Assembly (NCBI RefSeq): GCF_004368785.1
Contig: NZ_SODM01000001.1
Coordinates: 1,116,001 to 1,180,000 of the forward strand
Reading direction: 5' to 3'
DNA from: Flavobacterium sp. 270
Lineage (GTDB): Bacteria > Bacteroidota > Bacteroidia > Flavobacteriales > Flavobacteriaceae
Length of the DNA stretch: 64,000 bases
The number at the start of each line of letters is the position of its first letter. The first letter of the stretch is position 1. Shown here piece after piece: positions 42,315 to 50,324 of this stretch. The notes beneath the pieces were generated by a model. The model did not search any database. It had not been told where the DNA came from and saw nothing but the letters and a program-made list of their open reading frames with translations. The position numbers and the translations under genes were made by a program.

Positions 42315-43409
42315 ATGACATTAGAAACAAAAAAAAGTGTTTTTGTTGAATTAGGAAAATTTCTAAAACAATTTTCAGAATCCGAAACCATTCAAAAATC
42401 AGATGTTTTACACAATGATTTATTTTTTGATGATTTTCAAAAACTAATAGCTTTATCGCAGTCTCATAATGGCTGGTATACACCAGAGCAGGTTTATTTT
42501 GCGATACAATCCTGGGCAGATGCATTAACAGAAGAAAACATAAGTAAATGGCTTTCTAATTATTCTTTTGAGGAAGCTCAGAATGACTTAGAAGCACATC
42601 AGGAAGATCAACATTCAAAAACCGTAGCCTTAATATTAGCAGGAAATATTCCGTTGGTAGGATTTCATGATTTTTTATCTGTATTGATTACCGGAAATAA
42701 AGCCTTAGTAAAAACTTCTTCAAACGATCAGCATTTACTGCCATTTTTGGCCAAATATATTATTGCCGTTAATCCTGAATTTGCAGATAAAATCACTTTC
42801 GTGGAAGGAAAACTGGAAAATTTTGATGCTGTAATTGCCACCGGAAGCAATAACACGGCACGATATTTCGAATATTATTTTAAAGATAAGCCATCGATTA
42901 TCCGAAAAAACAGAAATTCCGCAGCTGTTTTAAACGGAAAAGAAACCAAAGAACAATTAGAAGCTTTGGGTGAGGATATTTTTAGATATTTTGGTCTTGG
43001 ATGCCGAAACGTTTCTAAACTTTTTGTACCTAAAGGCTATTCTTTTGATGCCTTTTTTGAAGCTATTTTTAAATACCAAGACGTCATTCATTACGAGAAA
43101 TACGCTAATAATTACGATTACAACAAGGCGGTATTTTTAATGAGTAATTTTAAATTATTAGATAATGGTTTTCTAACAATAAAAGAAGACTCAAGCTACG
43201 CCTCGCCTATCTCGAGCGTTTTTTATGAATATTATGAAGACCTAGAAGACCTTAAAAATCGTCTTGCTTCTGATTCAGAACAAATTCAATGCATCGTAAG
43301 CAATAATTTAGTACCAAATAATACCGCATTCGGAGTGACCCAAAAACCTCAATTGTGGGATTATGCAGATAACGTAGATACTATAACGTTTTTGTTAACA
43401 ACAAAGTAA
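42315..43409 (+). CDS. Acyl-CoA reductase (LuxC-like)
   Basis: 364 residues. ALILAGNIPLVGFHDFLS is a dinucleotide-binding type motif, ATGSNNTARYF and FGLGCRNVSKLFVP carry the aldehyde-dehydrogenase-like thiol nucleophile (Cys in GLGCRN). LuxC-type enzymes reduce acyl-CoA to aldehyde; the physiological acid here is not known. A hairpin at 43445-43465 separates it from serC. Confidence 0.85.
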   Translation: MTLETKKSVFVELGKFLKQFSESETIQKSDVLHNDLFFDDFQKLIALSQSHNGWYTPEQVYFAIQSWADALTEENISKWLSNYSFEEAQNDLEAHQEDQHSKTVALILAGNIPLVGFHDFLSVLITGNKALVKTSSNDQHLLPFLAKYIIAVNPEFADKITFVEGKLENFDAVIATGSNNTARYFEYYFKDKPSIIRKNRNSAAVLNGKETKEQLEALGEDIFRYFGLGCRNVSKLFVPKGYSFDAFFEAIFKYQDVIHYEKYANNYDYNKAVFLMSNFKLLDNGFLTIKEDSSYASPISSVFYEYYEDLEDLKNRLASDSEQIQCIVSNNLVPNNTAFGVTQKPQLWDYADNVDTITFLLTTK

Positions 43410-43444
43410 TAAATTGTTTAATTATTTCGAATTATTTATCGCTT

Positions 43445-43465
43445 TTTCGGCTCGTATTGCCGAAA
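43445..43465. terminator. Hairpin upstream of serC
   Basis: TTTCGGC (43445-43451) pairs with GCCGAAA (43459-43465), loop TCGTATT. It may end the acyl-CoA reductase transcript or form part of the serC leader. Confidence 0.5.
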
Positions 43466-43502
43466 TTTGCGTCTTTAAAATTTTCGACTATTAACAACAA
43501 CC

Positions 43503-44573
43503 ATGAAAAAACACAACTACAGCGCAGGACCGAGTATTTTACCTCAGGAAGTTTTTGAGAAGGCATCACAAGCAGTATTAAATTTTAACAATTCTGGACT
43601 TTCTATCCTAGAAATTTCGCACCGAAGCAAAGATTTCGTTGCAGTTATGGATGAAGCTCGTTCGCTTGCTTTAGAATTACTTGGACTTGAAGGAAAAGGA
43701 TACCAAGCTTTATTTTTACAAGGTGGTGCTAGTACAGCATTCTTAATGGCGCCATACAATTTGATGAAAGAAAACGGAAAAGCCGCATATTTAGATTCAG
43801 GAACTTGGGCAACAGCTGCCATCAAAGAAGCTAAATATTTTGGAGAAACGGTTGTCGTAGCTTCGTCAAAAGACCAAAATTATAACAATATTCCAAAAGG
43901 ATACGAAATACCTGCAGATGCAGATTATTTTCACTGTACAAGTAACAACACTATTTTTGGAACTCAAATGAATGATTTTCCAGCTACAAACGTACCTGTA
44001 GTTTGCGATATGAGTTCAGATATTTTCTCACGTCAATTGGATTTCTCTAAATTTGATATTATCTACGCCGGAGCTCAAAAAAACATGGGACCTGCAGGAA
44101 CTACTTTAGTGGTTATCAAAGAAGAAATCTTAGAGAAAAACGGAAGAACAATTCCTAGTATGTTAGATTACGCTAAACATATTAAAGCAGAAAGTATGTA
44201 CAATACGCCACCTGTTTTTTCTGTATATGTTTCGTTATTGACTTTACAATGGATTAAAGCTAAAGGCGGTATTGCAGCAGTTGAAAAATTAAACGATGCA
44301 AAAGCAGCTTTACTTTATGCTGAAATCGACAGAAACCCATTATTTAAAGGTGCAGCAGCTGTAGAAGACCGTTCTAAAATGAATGTTACTTTCTTACTAA
44401 ACAACGACGAACATGCAGCAACTTTTGATGCTTTATGGAAAGAAGCTGGAGTTTCTGGATTGCCAGGACACCGTTCTGTTGGTGGTTACAGAGCTTCTAT
44501 TTACAACGCTATGCCTATCGAAAGTGTTCAGGTTTTAGTAGATGTAATGAAAGCTTTAGAAACTAAAGTTTAG
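43503..44573 (+). CDS. serC: Phosphoserine aminotransferase
   Basis: PLP transaminase converting 3-phosphohydroxypyruvate to phosphoserine. The PLP Lys is K193 in IYAGAQKNMGPAG; HNYSAGPSILPQEV at the N-terminus and GLPGHRSVGGYRAS at the C-terminus are the family signatures. 356 residues. A structured element of about 90 nt and a 9-bp inverted repeat separate it from serA downstream, so the two serine genes may be regulated separately. Confidence 0.95.
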   Translation: MKKHNYSAGPSILPQEVFEKASQAVLNFNNSGLSILEISHRSKDFVAVMDEARSLALELLGLEGKGYQALFLQGGASTAFLMAPYNLMKENGKAAYLDSGTWATAAIKEAKYFGETVVVASSKDQNYNNIPKGYEIPADADYFHCTSNNTIFGTQMNDFPATNVPVVCDMSSDIFSRQLDFSKFDIIYAGAQKNMGPAGTTLVVIKEEILEKNGRTIPSMLDYAKHIKAESMYNTPPVFSVYVSLLTLQWIKAKGGIAAVEKLNDAKAALLYAEIDRNPLFKGAAAVEDRSKMNVTFLLNNDEHAATFDALWKEAGVSGLPGHRSVGGYRASIYNAMPIESVQVLVDVMKALETKV

Positions 44574-44608
44574 TTTTTAATCTGCTTACAAGAAATATCT
44601 TAAATACC

Positions 44609-44697
44609 GGAGTTCTAGCCCTGATAGTAGTGGAAATCCTTTTATTTTTTTCCTTTAAAAAAATAAAAGATTGTAACGGATAGCAGGAAACAGCTCC
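44609..44697. ncRNA. Branched RNA-like intergenic element, second copy
   Basis: The closing helix is GGAGTT (44609-44614) with AGCTCC (44692-44697), one G-U pair. Inside, CTAGCCCTGATAGTAGTGG leads to a perfect 13-bp stem (44639-44651 with 44657-44669, loop CCTTT) and then CGGATAGCAGGAAACAG. GATAG-N-AG and CGGATAGC are shared with the minus strand of the element at 15871-15983, and the left arm with 18905-18935. It lies in the serC-serA gap. Confidence 0.62.
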
Positions 44698-44728
44698 AAA
44701 TTCAAAAAAGAAAATTTAATCTAACTGA

Positions 44729-44758
44729 GTTTCTTTGCATTATACAATTCAAAGAAAC
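44729..44758. promoter_or_regulatory. Inverted repeat in the serA leader
   Basis: GTTTCTTTG (44729-44737) and CAAAGAAAC (44750-44758) are 9-bp perfect arms with a 12-nt spacer, 20 nt before the serA ATG. It may be an operator or a leader hairpin. Confidence 0.4.
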
Positions 44759-44777
44759 AAAACAAGAAAAACATAAA

Positions 44778-45728
44778 ATGAAAGTATTAGCGAATGACGG
44801 AATTTCTAAAAGTGGAATTCTAGCTTTAGAAAAAGGTGGATTTGAAGTTATAACTACAAAAGTAGCTCAAGAACAAGTTGCTAATTTTGTTAACGAAAAT
44901 AATGTAAGCGTAGTTTTAGTACGTAGCGCAACTAAAGTTCGTAAAGATATTATCGATGCTTGCCCAGGTCTTAAAATTATCGGACGCGGTGGTGTTGGTA
45001 TGGACAATATTGATGTTGATTATGCTAAAAGCAAAGGGATTCATGTAATTAATACGCCAGCTTCATCTTCAGAATCTGTTGCTGAATTGGTGTTTGGACA
45101 CTTGTTTAATGGTGTTCGTTTTTTACATGATTCTAACAGAAATATGCCACTAGAAGGAGACACTAATTTTGAAGGTTTGAAAAAAGCTTACGCAAATGGT
45201 GTTGAATTAAGAGGAAAAACGCTTGGGATTGTTGGTATTGGACGTATCGGTCAAGCTACTGCAAAAATGGCGCTTGGTTTAGGTATGAAAGTTATCGCTG
45301 CAGATAGTTTTATTCCGCAAGTAGATATTAAAGTTGAATTTTTCGACGGACAATCTGTAACTACTACAATTGTATCTCAATCTTTAGAGTCTTTATTTAA
45401 GGAAGCAGATTTCATTACACTTCACGTTCCTGCTCAAGATGGTTACATCGTAAGCGATAAAGAATTTGCTATCATGAAAGATGGTGTTGGAATCGTAAAC
45501 TGTGCTCGTGGTGGTGTTATTGATGAAGTAGCTTTAGTAAAAGCTTTAGATTCTGGAAAAGTTGCTTTTGCAGGTTTAGATGTCTTTGAAAGCGAACCAA
45601 AACCAGAAATGGCAATCTTAATGCACTCTAAAATCTCTTTGACGCCGCACATTGGAGCTGCAACTGGAGAAGCACAAGACAGAATTGGTACAGAATTGGC
45701 TTCACAAATTATTACATTGTTGAGCTAG
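44778..45728 (+). CDS. serA: D-2-hydroxyacid dehydrogenase, probably D-3-phosphoglycerate dehydrogenase
   Basis: 316 residues. VRSATKVRKDIIDAC and GRGGVGMDNIDVDYAKSKGIHVINTPASSSESVAE are typical of SerA; the NAD-binding GIVGIGRIGQATAK, and the catalytic Arg/Glu/His of NCARGGVIDE, the later Glu and TPHIGAATGEA are present. It lacks the C-terminal ACT and ASB domains of long SerA forms, so serine feedback through ACT is not expected. Neighbouring serC supports the serine-pathway role. Confidence 0.88.
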   Translation: MKVLANDGISKSGILALEKGGFEVITTKVAQEQVANFVNENNVSVVLVRSATKVRKDIIDACPGLKIIGRGGVGMDNIDVDYAKSKGIHVINTPASSSESVAELVFGHLFNGVRFLHDSNRNMPLEGDTNFEGLKKAYANGVELRGKTLGIVGIGRIGQATAKMALGLGMKVIAADSFIPQVDIKVEFFDGQSVTTTIVSQSLESLFKEADFITLHVPAQDGYIVSDKEFAIMKDGVGIVNCARGGVIDEVALVKALDSGKVAFAGLDVFESEPKPEMAILMHSKISLTPHIGAATGEAQDRIGTELASQIITLLS

Positions 45729-45752
45729 TAAGAAAATAAATATTTATCTTTA

Positions 45753-45788
45753 AAGGGATTTATTACAAAGTTGTAGTAAATCCCTTTC
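45753..45788 (+). terminator. serA terminator
   Basis: AAAGGGATTTA (45753-45763) pairs with TAAATCCCTTT (45778-45788), and the stem extends inward with one wobble. A T run follows. The same region overlaps the upstream half of the next promoter. Confidence 0.85.
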
Positions 45789-45804
45789 TTTTTTCGTTAA
45801 TTTT
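45771..45804 (+). promoter_or_regulatory. Promoter of the DUF937 gene (TTG-N23-TAATTTTG)
   Basis: TTG at 45771-45773 and TAATTTTG at 45797-45804 with a 23-nt spacer fit the flavobacterial consensus at its long limit. The start codon is 27 nt downstream. The upstream half lies in the loop region of the serA terminator. Confidence 0.5.
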
Positions 45805-45830
45805 GTTGTCTAATTTTAAACTAATAAACC

Positions 45831-46397
45831 ATGTTTGAACAATTAACACAATTAGTACAACAGTATGGGCACACAGCTGTTGTAAATAATAATGCCGTTC
45901 CAAACGAGCATAACGAAGGCGTAATAAATGAAGCAAATAATTCTATTTTTTCGGGATTACAAAAAATTGCTTCAGAAGGTGGTGCAGAACAATTGGCAGG
46001 TTTATTCAGCGGTAAAACTCCAATTGACAACTCCAATCCCGTTGTAAAAAAAATAACACAGCAATTGTCTGGAACTCTTGGAGAAAAATACGGATTAAGC
46101 AGTGAAGCATCGTCTGGAGTTGCTTCGGGCATGATTCCGCAAATTTTAAGTTCATTAGTAAACAAAGCAAAAGATCCAAACGACAGTAGTTTTCAAATTT
46201 CGGATATCATTTCTGCAATTTCTGGAAACAGCGGACAAGCATCTGGAATTATGGACACGATTTCTAAATACGGAATGCAATTTGGCTTAGATCAAAATAA
46301 TGACGGAAAAGTAGATGTTGCCGATGTTCTTGTTGTGACCAAAACTAAAGGCGGAATAGCCGGATTTATTGGAAAATTATTTGGAAGTAAAGCGTAA
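45831..46397 (+). CDS. DUF937-family protein with EF-hand-like loop
   Basis: 188 residues. A Gly/Ser/Ala-rich helical body with GVASGMIPQILSSLV fits DUF937. Near residue 160 stands DQNNDGKVDVADV, a DxNxDGxxD calcium-binding loop of the EF-hand or dockerin kind, followed by a helix with GGIAGFIGKLFG. There is no signal peptide. Function unknown; calcium binding is inferred. Confidence 0.7.
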   Translation: MFEQLTQLVQQYGHTAVVNNNAVPNEHNEGVINEANNSIFSGLQKIASEGGAEQLAGLFSGKTPIDNSNPVVKKITQQLSGTLGEKYGLSSEASSGVASGMIPQILSSLVNKAKDPNDSSFQISDIISAISGNSGQASGIMDTISKYGMQFGLDQNNDGKVDVADVLVVTKTKGGIAGFIGKLFGSKA

Positions 46398-46399
46398 GA

Positions 46400-46560
46400 T
46401 TGAGGTTCTAAGATTCTAAGGAGCTAAGCTTCTAAGCTTTTTCTATTTAGTTTCTTATTGCGATATTATATAAAGCTGTTTTTAAAAACAGCTTTATTTT
46501 TTATACAGTTTCTCACTTAGAACCTTAGATACTTAGAACCTTTGTTGCTTAGAGCCTTAT
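46400..46560. repeat. Octamer array, hairpin, inverted octamer array
   Basis: Left: CTAAGATT, CTAAGGAG, CTAAGCTT, CTAAG at about 46409-46438; a perfect palindrome at 46472-46495 (AAAGCTGTTTTT with its complement), followed by T; right: inverted CTTAG-type units (CTTAGAAC, CTTAGATA, CTTAGAAC, CTTTGTTG, CTTAGAGC) to 46558. Same layout as 12514-12690 and 51688-51822. Confidence 0.82.
46472..46500 (+). terminator. Palindromic terminator of the DUF937 gene
   Basis: A perfect 24-nt palindrome (12-nt arms, no loop bases unpaired in DNA) followed by ATTTTTT. It is framed by octamer arrays. Confidence 0.8.
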
Positions 46561-46608
46561 TATGTTAAATACTGAAAATCACCACTGATTTTTTTGTAAA
46601 TTTATGAG

Positions 46609-47049
46609 ATGAAAAACTGCATTTACATTTTAGTTATTTTGTTTACGATAATTGCATGCTCTACAGCTTCAAAAAATGTAGCAGATGCAGGAAATCCGCC
46701 TGTAACAAAAGCTGTTGGAAATGACACCGTAAGAATTGCAAACGATTCATTAGAATATGAAGTTATTATAATCGATAACGGTTTTACCAGCTGGCTGGCA
46801 TCGAGAGCATTTCCAAGAAATTATTATTCGCTATCTTATCTCGAAAATAAAAATTACATGTACGTAACAGAATGGAATATAAGAGCGCAGCAACCACAGC
46901 GTTACAATCCAAATTTATACGAAATGACAATCGATTATCAGCCACACATTCATTATGGATACGAAGTAAATTATCTGATTTATAACTATATGATTTATTT
47001 TCAAAATACATACAAACAAAAACTCGGAGGCTATGTTCCGATACGATAA
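46609..47049 (+). CDS. DUF6146-like lipoprotein
   Basis: 146 residues. Lipobox FTIIAC with Cys17. A conserved middle region YEVIIIDNGFTSWLASRAFPRNYYSLSYLENKN and WNIRAQQPQRYNPNLYE matches my memory of DUF6146, a small Bacteroidetes family of unknown function. It precedes the DUF6787-like gene by 33 nt. Confidence 0.72.
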   Translation: MKNCIYILVILFTIIACSTASKNVADAGNPPVTKAVGNDTVRIANDSLEYEVIIIDNGFTSWLASRAFPRNYYSLSYLENKNYMYVTEWNIRAQQPQRYNPNLYEMTIDYQPHIHYGYEVNYLIYNYMIYFQNTYKQKLGGYVPIR

Positions 47050-47055
47050 TGTTAC

Positions 47056-47076
47056 TATATTTGTAATCGTTACAAA
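47056..47076 (+). promoter_or_regulatory. -7 box and inverted repeat before the DUF6787-like gene
   Basis: TATATTTG (47056-47063) matches TAnnTTTG. Overlapping it is TTTGTAA-TCG-TTACAAA (47060-47076), a perfect 7-bp inverted repeat with a 3-nt spacer. A protein bound there would block this promoter. Confidence 0.45.
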
Positions 47077-47082
47077 TAAAGA

Positions 47083-47388
47083 ATGGAAAGATTAAAAAAG
47101 CGCTGGGGCATCACCTCAAACCTACAAGCCGTAATTATATTTATTGTATTTGCCATCACCGGATCGGCATCTGCATGGGTTTCTAGACCTTTTTGTGACT
47201 GGCTGGGCATCTACAAAGAAGATTTTGGCGTATTGTGGTTTACGCTAATCCGTTTAATCATTATTCTTCCCTTATATCAAATATTACTTGTTGCCATTGG
47301 AACTCTTTTCGGTCAATTCCGTTTCTTTTGGAACTTCGAAAAGAAAATGCTAAAAAACATGGGGCTTGGTTTTTTATTCAAAGATTAA
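47083..47388 (+). CDS. DUF6787-like membrane protein
   Basis: 101 residues. LKKRWGITSNLQ is the family start; two membrane helices (about 16-36 and 48-72) are followed by FGQFRFFWNFEKKMLKN. Function unknown. Homologues are sometimes labelled prolipoprotein diacylglyceryl transferase, which its size excludes. ATG 19 nt after the -7 box. Confidence 0.75.
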   Translation: MERLKKRWGITSNLQAVIIFIVFAITGSASAWVSRPFCDWLGIYKEDFGVLWFTLIRLIIILPLYQILLVAIGTLFGQFRFFWNFEKKMLKNMGLGFLFKD

Positions 47389-47390
47389 TT

Positions 47391-47684
47391 TCAATCTTTT
47401 TTCTGAATATAATACGTATACAACCACGTTAATGTAAACGATGGAATAATATCTGTAAACGGCAGAATTTCTTCTAAAAAAGCAAAAAAACCAGCCACCT
47501 TCCCTACGCGTCCTTTATACATATACGACATCAGGAAACCTGCAAGCGGCGCCCAGATAACATCTCCAAATTCTCCAACCAAAGGAATGGTAAACGAAAG
47601 CATTCCTATAGCATCAAAAAACAAACCCATTATAAGCTTTCTCTGTTTTTCCTCTTGTAAAACTATATTTTCTGTCTTCATCAC
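47391..47684 (-). CDS. Small membrane protein, 97 residues
   Basis: Unrecognised. Two to three hydrophobic segments (about 20-55 and 74-92) with the central GDVIWAPLAGFLMSYMYKGRVGKVAGFFAFLEEILPFTDIIPS pattern cut into helices by Gly and Pro. It follows the phosphodiester glycosidase gene by 3 nt on the same strand, so it is probably co-expressed. It is convergent with the DUF6787-like gene, with a 2-nt gap. Confidence 0.65.
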   Translation of the reverse strand: MMKTENIVLQEEKQRKLIMGLFFDAIGMLSFTIPLVGEFGDVIWAPLAGFLMSYMYKGRVGKVAGFFAFLEEILPFTDIIPSFTLTWLYTYYIQKKD

Positions 47685-47687
47685 TTT

Positions 47688-48407
47688 TTATTTTTTTGTA
47701 GTTACTGCAAATAGCACACCAAAATTTCCATCAGTCTGGATCCAGTTTTCAGACGGAACATATGCCCGAGATACAAAACCGTCTAAATATAAGGCATTTC
47801 GGCATCCTAAGTCTTTAAAATATTTTGCAAAATCGTAAAAATTAATCTCTTTTTTAGATAAGACAAACAGCACTTTTCCGTTTGGCAGAATTCCAACTCC
47901 GTTTCTTATATTCACATTCATTGAACCTTTTTTAAAAGCAGGATGAATCTCATTATCAATCACCAGCATCGGACCAGATTGCGTTGCATATTTAATTTTT
48001 CCATCATTTGTAAATTTTTCTGTCGTACAAATTTTAGGAATATTTTCAGTAGTTATATAAAACACACCATTTGGTTTCAAATAAAAATTGCCTGTTGCAG
48101 TAGTCGTATCCAAAGGAGATAAAATCTTTTGGTTTTCAATATAAAGTCCTTGAGGCGAATTATCTTGTTTGTACATTCCGCCATTCATTGCAAAATCAAG
48201 TTCTAAACCTTTTTTCTCTAGTATAAGTTTTAAATTCTCAATACTTCCAAAATTTTGATTCTTATCATCTTTCCAGAATAATTTCAAGTCTTGTTTTTTC
48301 AGATCAACTGTATAAGACAAAAAGAGAGCATCAGAGTATATTTTTGCATTAATAAAAAGCACAAAAAATACCATTGCCAATGTCACAAAACCAATTTTAA
48401 CCTTCAT
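47688..48407 (-). CDS. Phosphodiester glycosidase (NAGPA) family protein
   Basis: 239 residues from the ATG at 48407; the open frame begins at a TTG at 48452. One N-terminal hydrophobic helix acts as a signal or anchor. FAMNGGMYKQDNSPQGLYIENQ, RNGVGILPNGKVLFVLSKK and ALYLDGFVSRAYVP are typical of the family, which splits GlcNAc-phosphodiesters or related envelope sugar links. Substrate unknown. Confidence 0.83.
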   Translation of the reverse strand: MKVKIGFVTLAMVFFVLFINAKIYSDALFLSYTVDLKKQDLKLFWKDDKNQNFGSIENLKLILEKKGLELDFAMNGGMYKQDNSPQGLYIENQKILSPLDTTTATGNFYLKPNGVFYITTENIPKICTTEKFTNDGKIKYATQSGPMLVIDNEIHPAFKKGSMNVNIRNGVGILPNGKVLFVLSKKEINFYDFAKYFKDLGCRNALYLDGFVSRAYVPSENWIQTDGNFGVLFAVTTKK

Positions 48408-48542
48408 CGCTTTCTGCACTATTTTCTTATAAATATAAAAGTTTTTTTTCAATAATCCTTTATACCAAAATCTTCATAAAATTTGTCAGAACCCATTCAA
48501 TATCGACAGAATCTTTGTTTCTTTGTAAAAACAGTTTCATAA

Positions 48543-49208
48543 ATGATACACGCAAAAAATATACATAAATTCTACGATCAGCTTCAAGTTTTAAAAGGAG
48601 TTGACTTGCATATTAAAAAAGGAGAAATTGTTTCTATCGTTGGCGCTTCTGGTGCAGGAAAAACAACACTTTTACATATTTTAGGAACGCTGGACAAACC
48701 GGCAAAATCAGATACTGAAACTACGCTAACTATAAACGGAGAAAATATATTAGCATTAAACGATAAAGCTTTATCGAAATTTAGAAATTTAAATCTAGGT
48801 TTCATTTTTCAATTTCACCAGTTACTGCCAGAATTTACAGCTTTAGAAAACGTGTGTATTCCGGCCTATATTGCAGGAAAAAGCCCATCTGAAACAGAAG
48901 CAGAAGCCAAAAAATTATTGAATTTCTTAGGTCTTTCGCACCGTATTGATCATAAACCTAGCGAACTTTCTGGCGGAGAACAACAGCGCGTTGCCGTTGC
49001 CAGGGCTTTAATCAACAAACCCGACGTTATTTTTGCCGACGAACCTTCTGGAAATCTGGACACGCTTTCTGCCGAAAATCTACATCAATTATTCTTTCAG
49101 CTTCGTGATGAATTCGGTCAGACTTTTGTGATTGTAACCCATAACGAAGAATTAGCCAATATGGCAGATCGAAAATTAGTTATGGTCGACGGCTTAATTA
49201 GTAATTAG
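48543..49208 (+). CDS. ABC transporter ATP-binding protein (LolD-like)
   Basis: 221 residues: Walker [14 protein letters not shown] loop with [10 protein letters not shown], signature [15 protein letters not shown], Walker [11 protein letters not shown] and the H loop VTHNEEL. The class fits LolD/MacB ATPases for lipoprotein sorting or extrusion. No permease gene is adjacent, so its partner is elsewhere. Followed after 51 nt by the TIGR02757 gene. Confidence 0.9.
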   Translation: MIHAKNIHKFYDQLQVLKGVDLHIKKGEIVSIVGASGAGKTTLLHILGTLDKPAKSDTETTLTINGENILALNDKALSKFRNLNLGFIFQFHQLLPEFTALENVCIPAYIAGKSPSETEAEAKKLLNFLGLSHRIDHKPSELSGGEQQRVAVARALINKPDVIFADEPSGNLDTLSAENLHQLFFQLRDEFGQTFVIVTHNEELANMADRKLVMVDGLISN

Positions 49209-49259
49209 GAGCTTAATCCTGCTAGGCCTTTACGTAATTCAAGAACTTTCATTTTTATC

Positions 49260-50024
49260 ATGAATCAAAAAGAACTTAAAGAATTTTTAGACGAAAAAGT
49301 CATTCAATATAACAATCAGGATTTTATAGAAAGTGATCCTGTGCAGATTCCGCATTTGTTTACTCAAAAAGAAGATGTGGAAATTGCTGGTTTCTTAAGC
49401 GCTTCAATAGCGTGGGGAAATCGTAAAATGATCATTAAAAACTCACACCGAATGATGGAATTAATGGGCAACACGCCTTACGATTTTGTTATGTCGCATT
49501 CTGATGAAGATTTAGCCAGATTAGAAAATTTTGTACACAGAACCTTCAACGGAAATGATTTTGCAGGTTTTATAAAAGGCCTCCAAAATATCTATAAAAA
49601 CCACAACGGACTTGAAGCTGTTTTTGCAAAAAATCAGGAAAATGATAGCTTGCAAAAAAGCATTCATGAATTTAAAAAAATCTTTTTTGAAACTGATCAT
49701 CTTCCCAGAACACAAAAACATATTTCAGATCCCTTAAATAATTCCGCAGCAAAACGCATTAACATGTACCTGCGTTGGATGGTGCGTCAGGATGCAAAAG
49801 GCGTAGATTTAGGAATCTGGAAAAGTATTTCTCCCGCAGCATTATCATGTCCGCTTGATGTACATTCTGGAAATGTTGCGCGCAAGCTCGGAATTCTTTC
49901 GCGAAAGCAAAATGACGCTAAAGCTTTAGCAGAATTAGATCTTAAACTTAGAGAAATGGACGCGAACGATCCCGTAAAATATGATTTTGCTTTATTTGGA
50001 TTGGGCGTTTTTGAAGGGTTTTAA
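49260..50024 (+). CDS. TIGR02757 family protein
   Basis: 254 residues, all-helical, with VEIAGFLSASIAWGNRKMIIKN, DFVHRTFNGNDFAGF-like segment FVHRTFNGNDF, KRINMYLRWMVRQDAKGVDLGIWK and PLDVHSGNVARKLGILSRKQND. This is the DUF2400/TIGR02757 family found in Bacteroidetes and others, function unknown. The HhH-like pattern LDVHSGNVAR suggests a relation to nucleic-acid enzymes, an inference only. Confidence 0.87.
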   Translation: MNQKELKEFLDEKVIQYNNQDFIESDPVQIPHLFTQKEDVEIAGFLSASIAWGNRKMIIKNSHRMMELMGNTPYDFVMSHSDEDLARLENFVHRTFNGNDFAGFIKGLQNIYKNHNGLEAVFAKNQENDSLQKSIHEFKKIFFETDHLPRTQKHISDPLNNSAAKRINMYLRWMVRQDAKGVDLGIWKSISPAALSCPLDVHSGNVARKLGILSRKQNDAKALAELDLKLREMDANDPVKYDFALFGLGVFEGF

Positions 50025-50066
50025 ATAACTTAAATTCGATTTTTTCTGTTTTTGTTTTCCCTAATC

Positions 50067-50166
50067 TTGTCATTTCCACGAAGGAGAAATCACACTCGTA
50101 ACCATAACGATTATCAATTATTTTTGCGGAATCCCGCGTGTGATTTCTCCTTCGTCGAAATGACAA
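50067..50166. repeat. TTGTCA...TGACAA palindrome, longest copy
   Basis: 29-nt arms (50067-50095 and 50138-50166) with a single mismatch around a 42-nt loop. Core GAAGGAGAAATCACAC. It fills most of the 300-nt gap between TIGR02757 and the DEAD-box gene; the remaining bases hold the DEAD-box promoter and no gene I can see. Confidence 0.85.
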
Positions 50167-50299
50167 AATTAAGAGAATCATAATTTTCGTGAATTTAAAT
50201 GCGTGCTTTTCAAACCTTTCAACATTGAATATCAGACAATTAAACATCTAAATTCTTCGAATCATTTGATAATCTAACAAACAAACCGTTATTTTAACG

Positions 50300-50307
50300 T
50301 ACATTTG
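50300..50307 (+). promoter_or_regulatory. -7 box (TACATTTG) of the DEAD-box gene
   Basis: TACATTTG matches TAnnTTTG, 17 nt before the ATG at 50325. Confidence 0.42.
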
Positions 50308-50324
50308 CACAAAATTTAATGTAA

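Noticed and set aside
44609..44777. serA leader considered as a serine- or SAM-type riboswitch.
   Set aside because: The same core blocks occur after an unrelated ZIP transporter gene, and no known riboswitch signature is recognisable.
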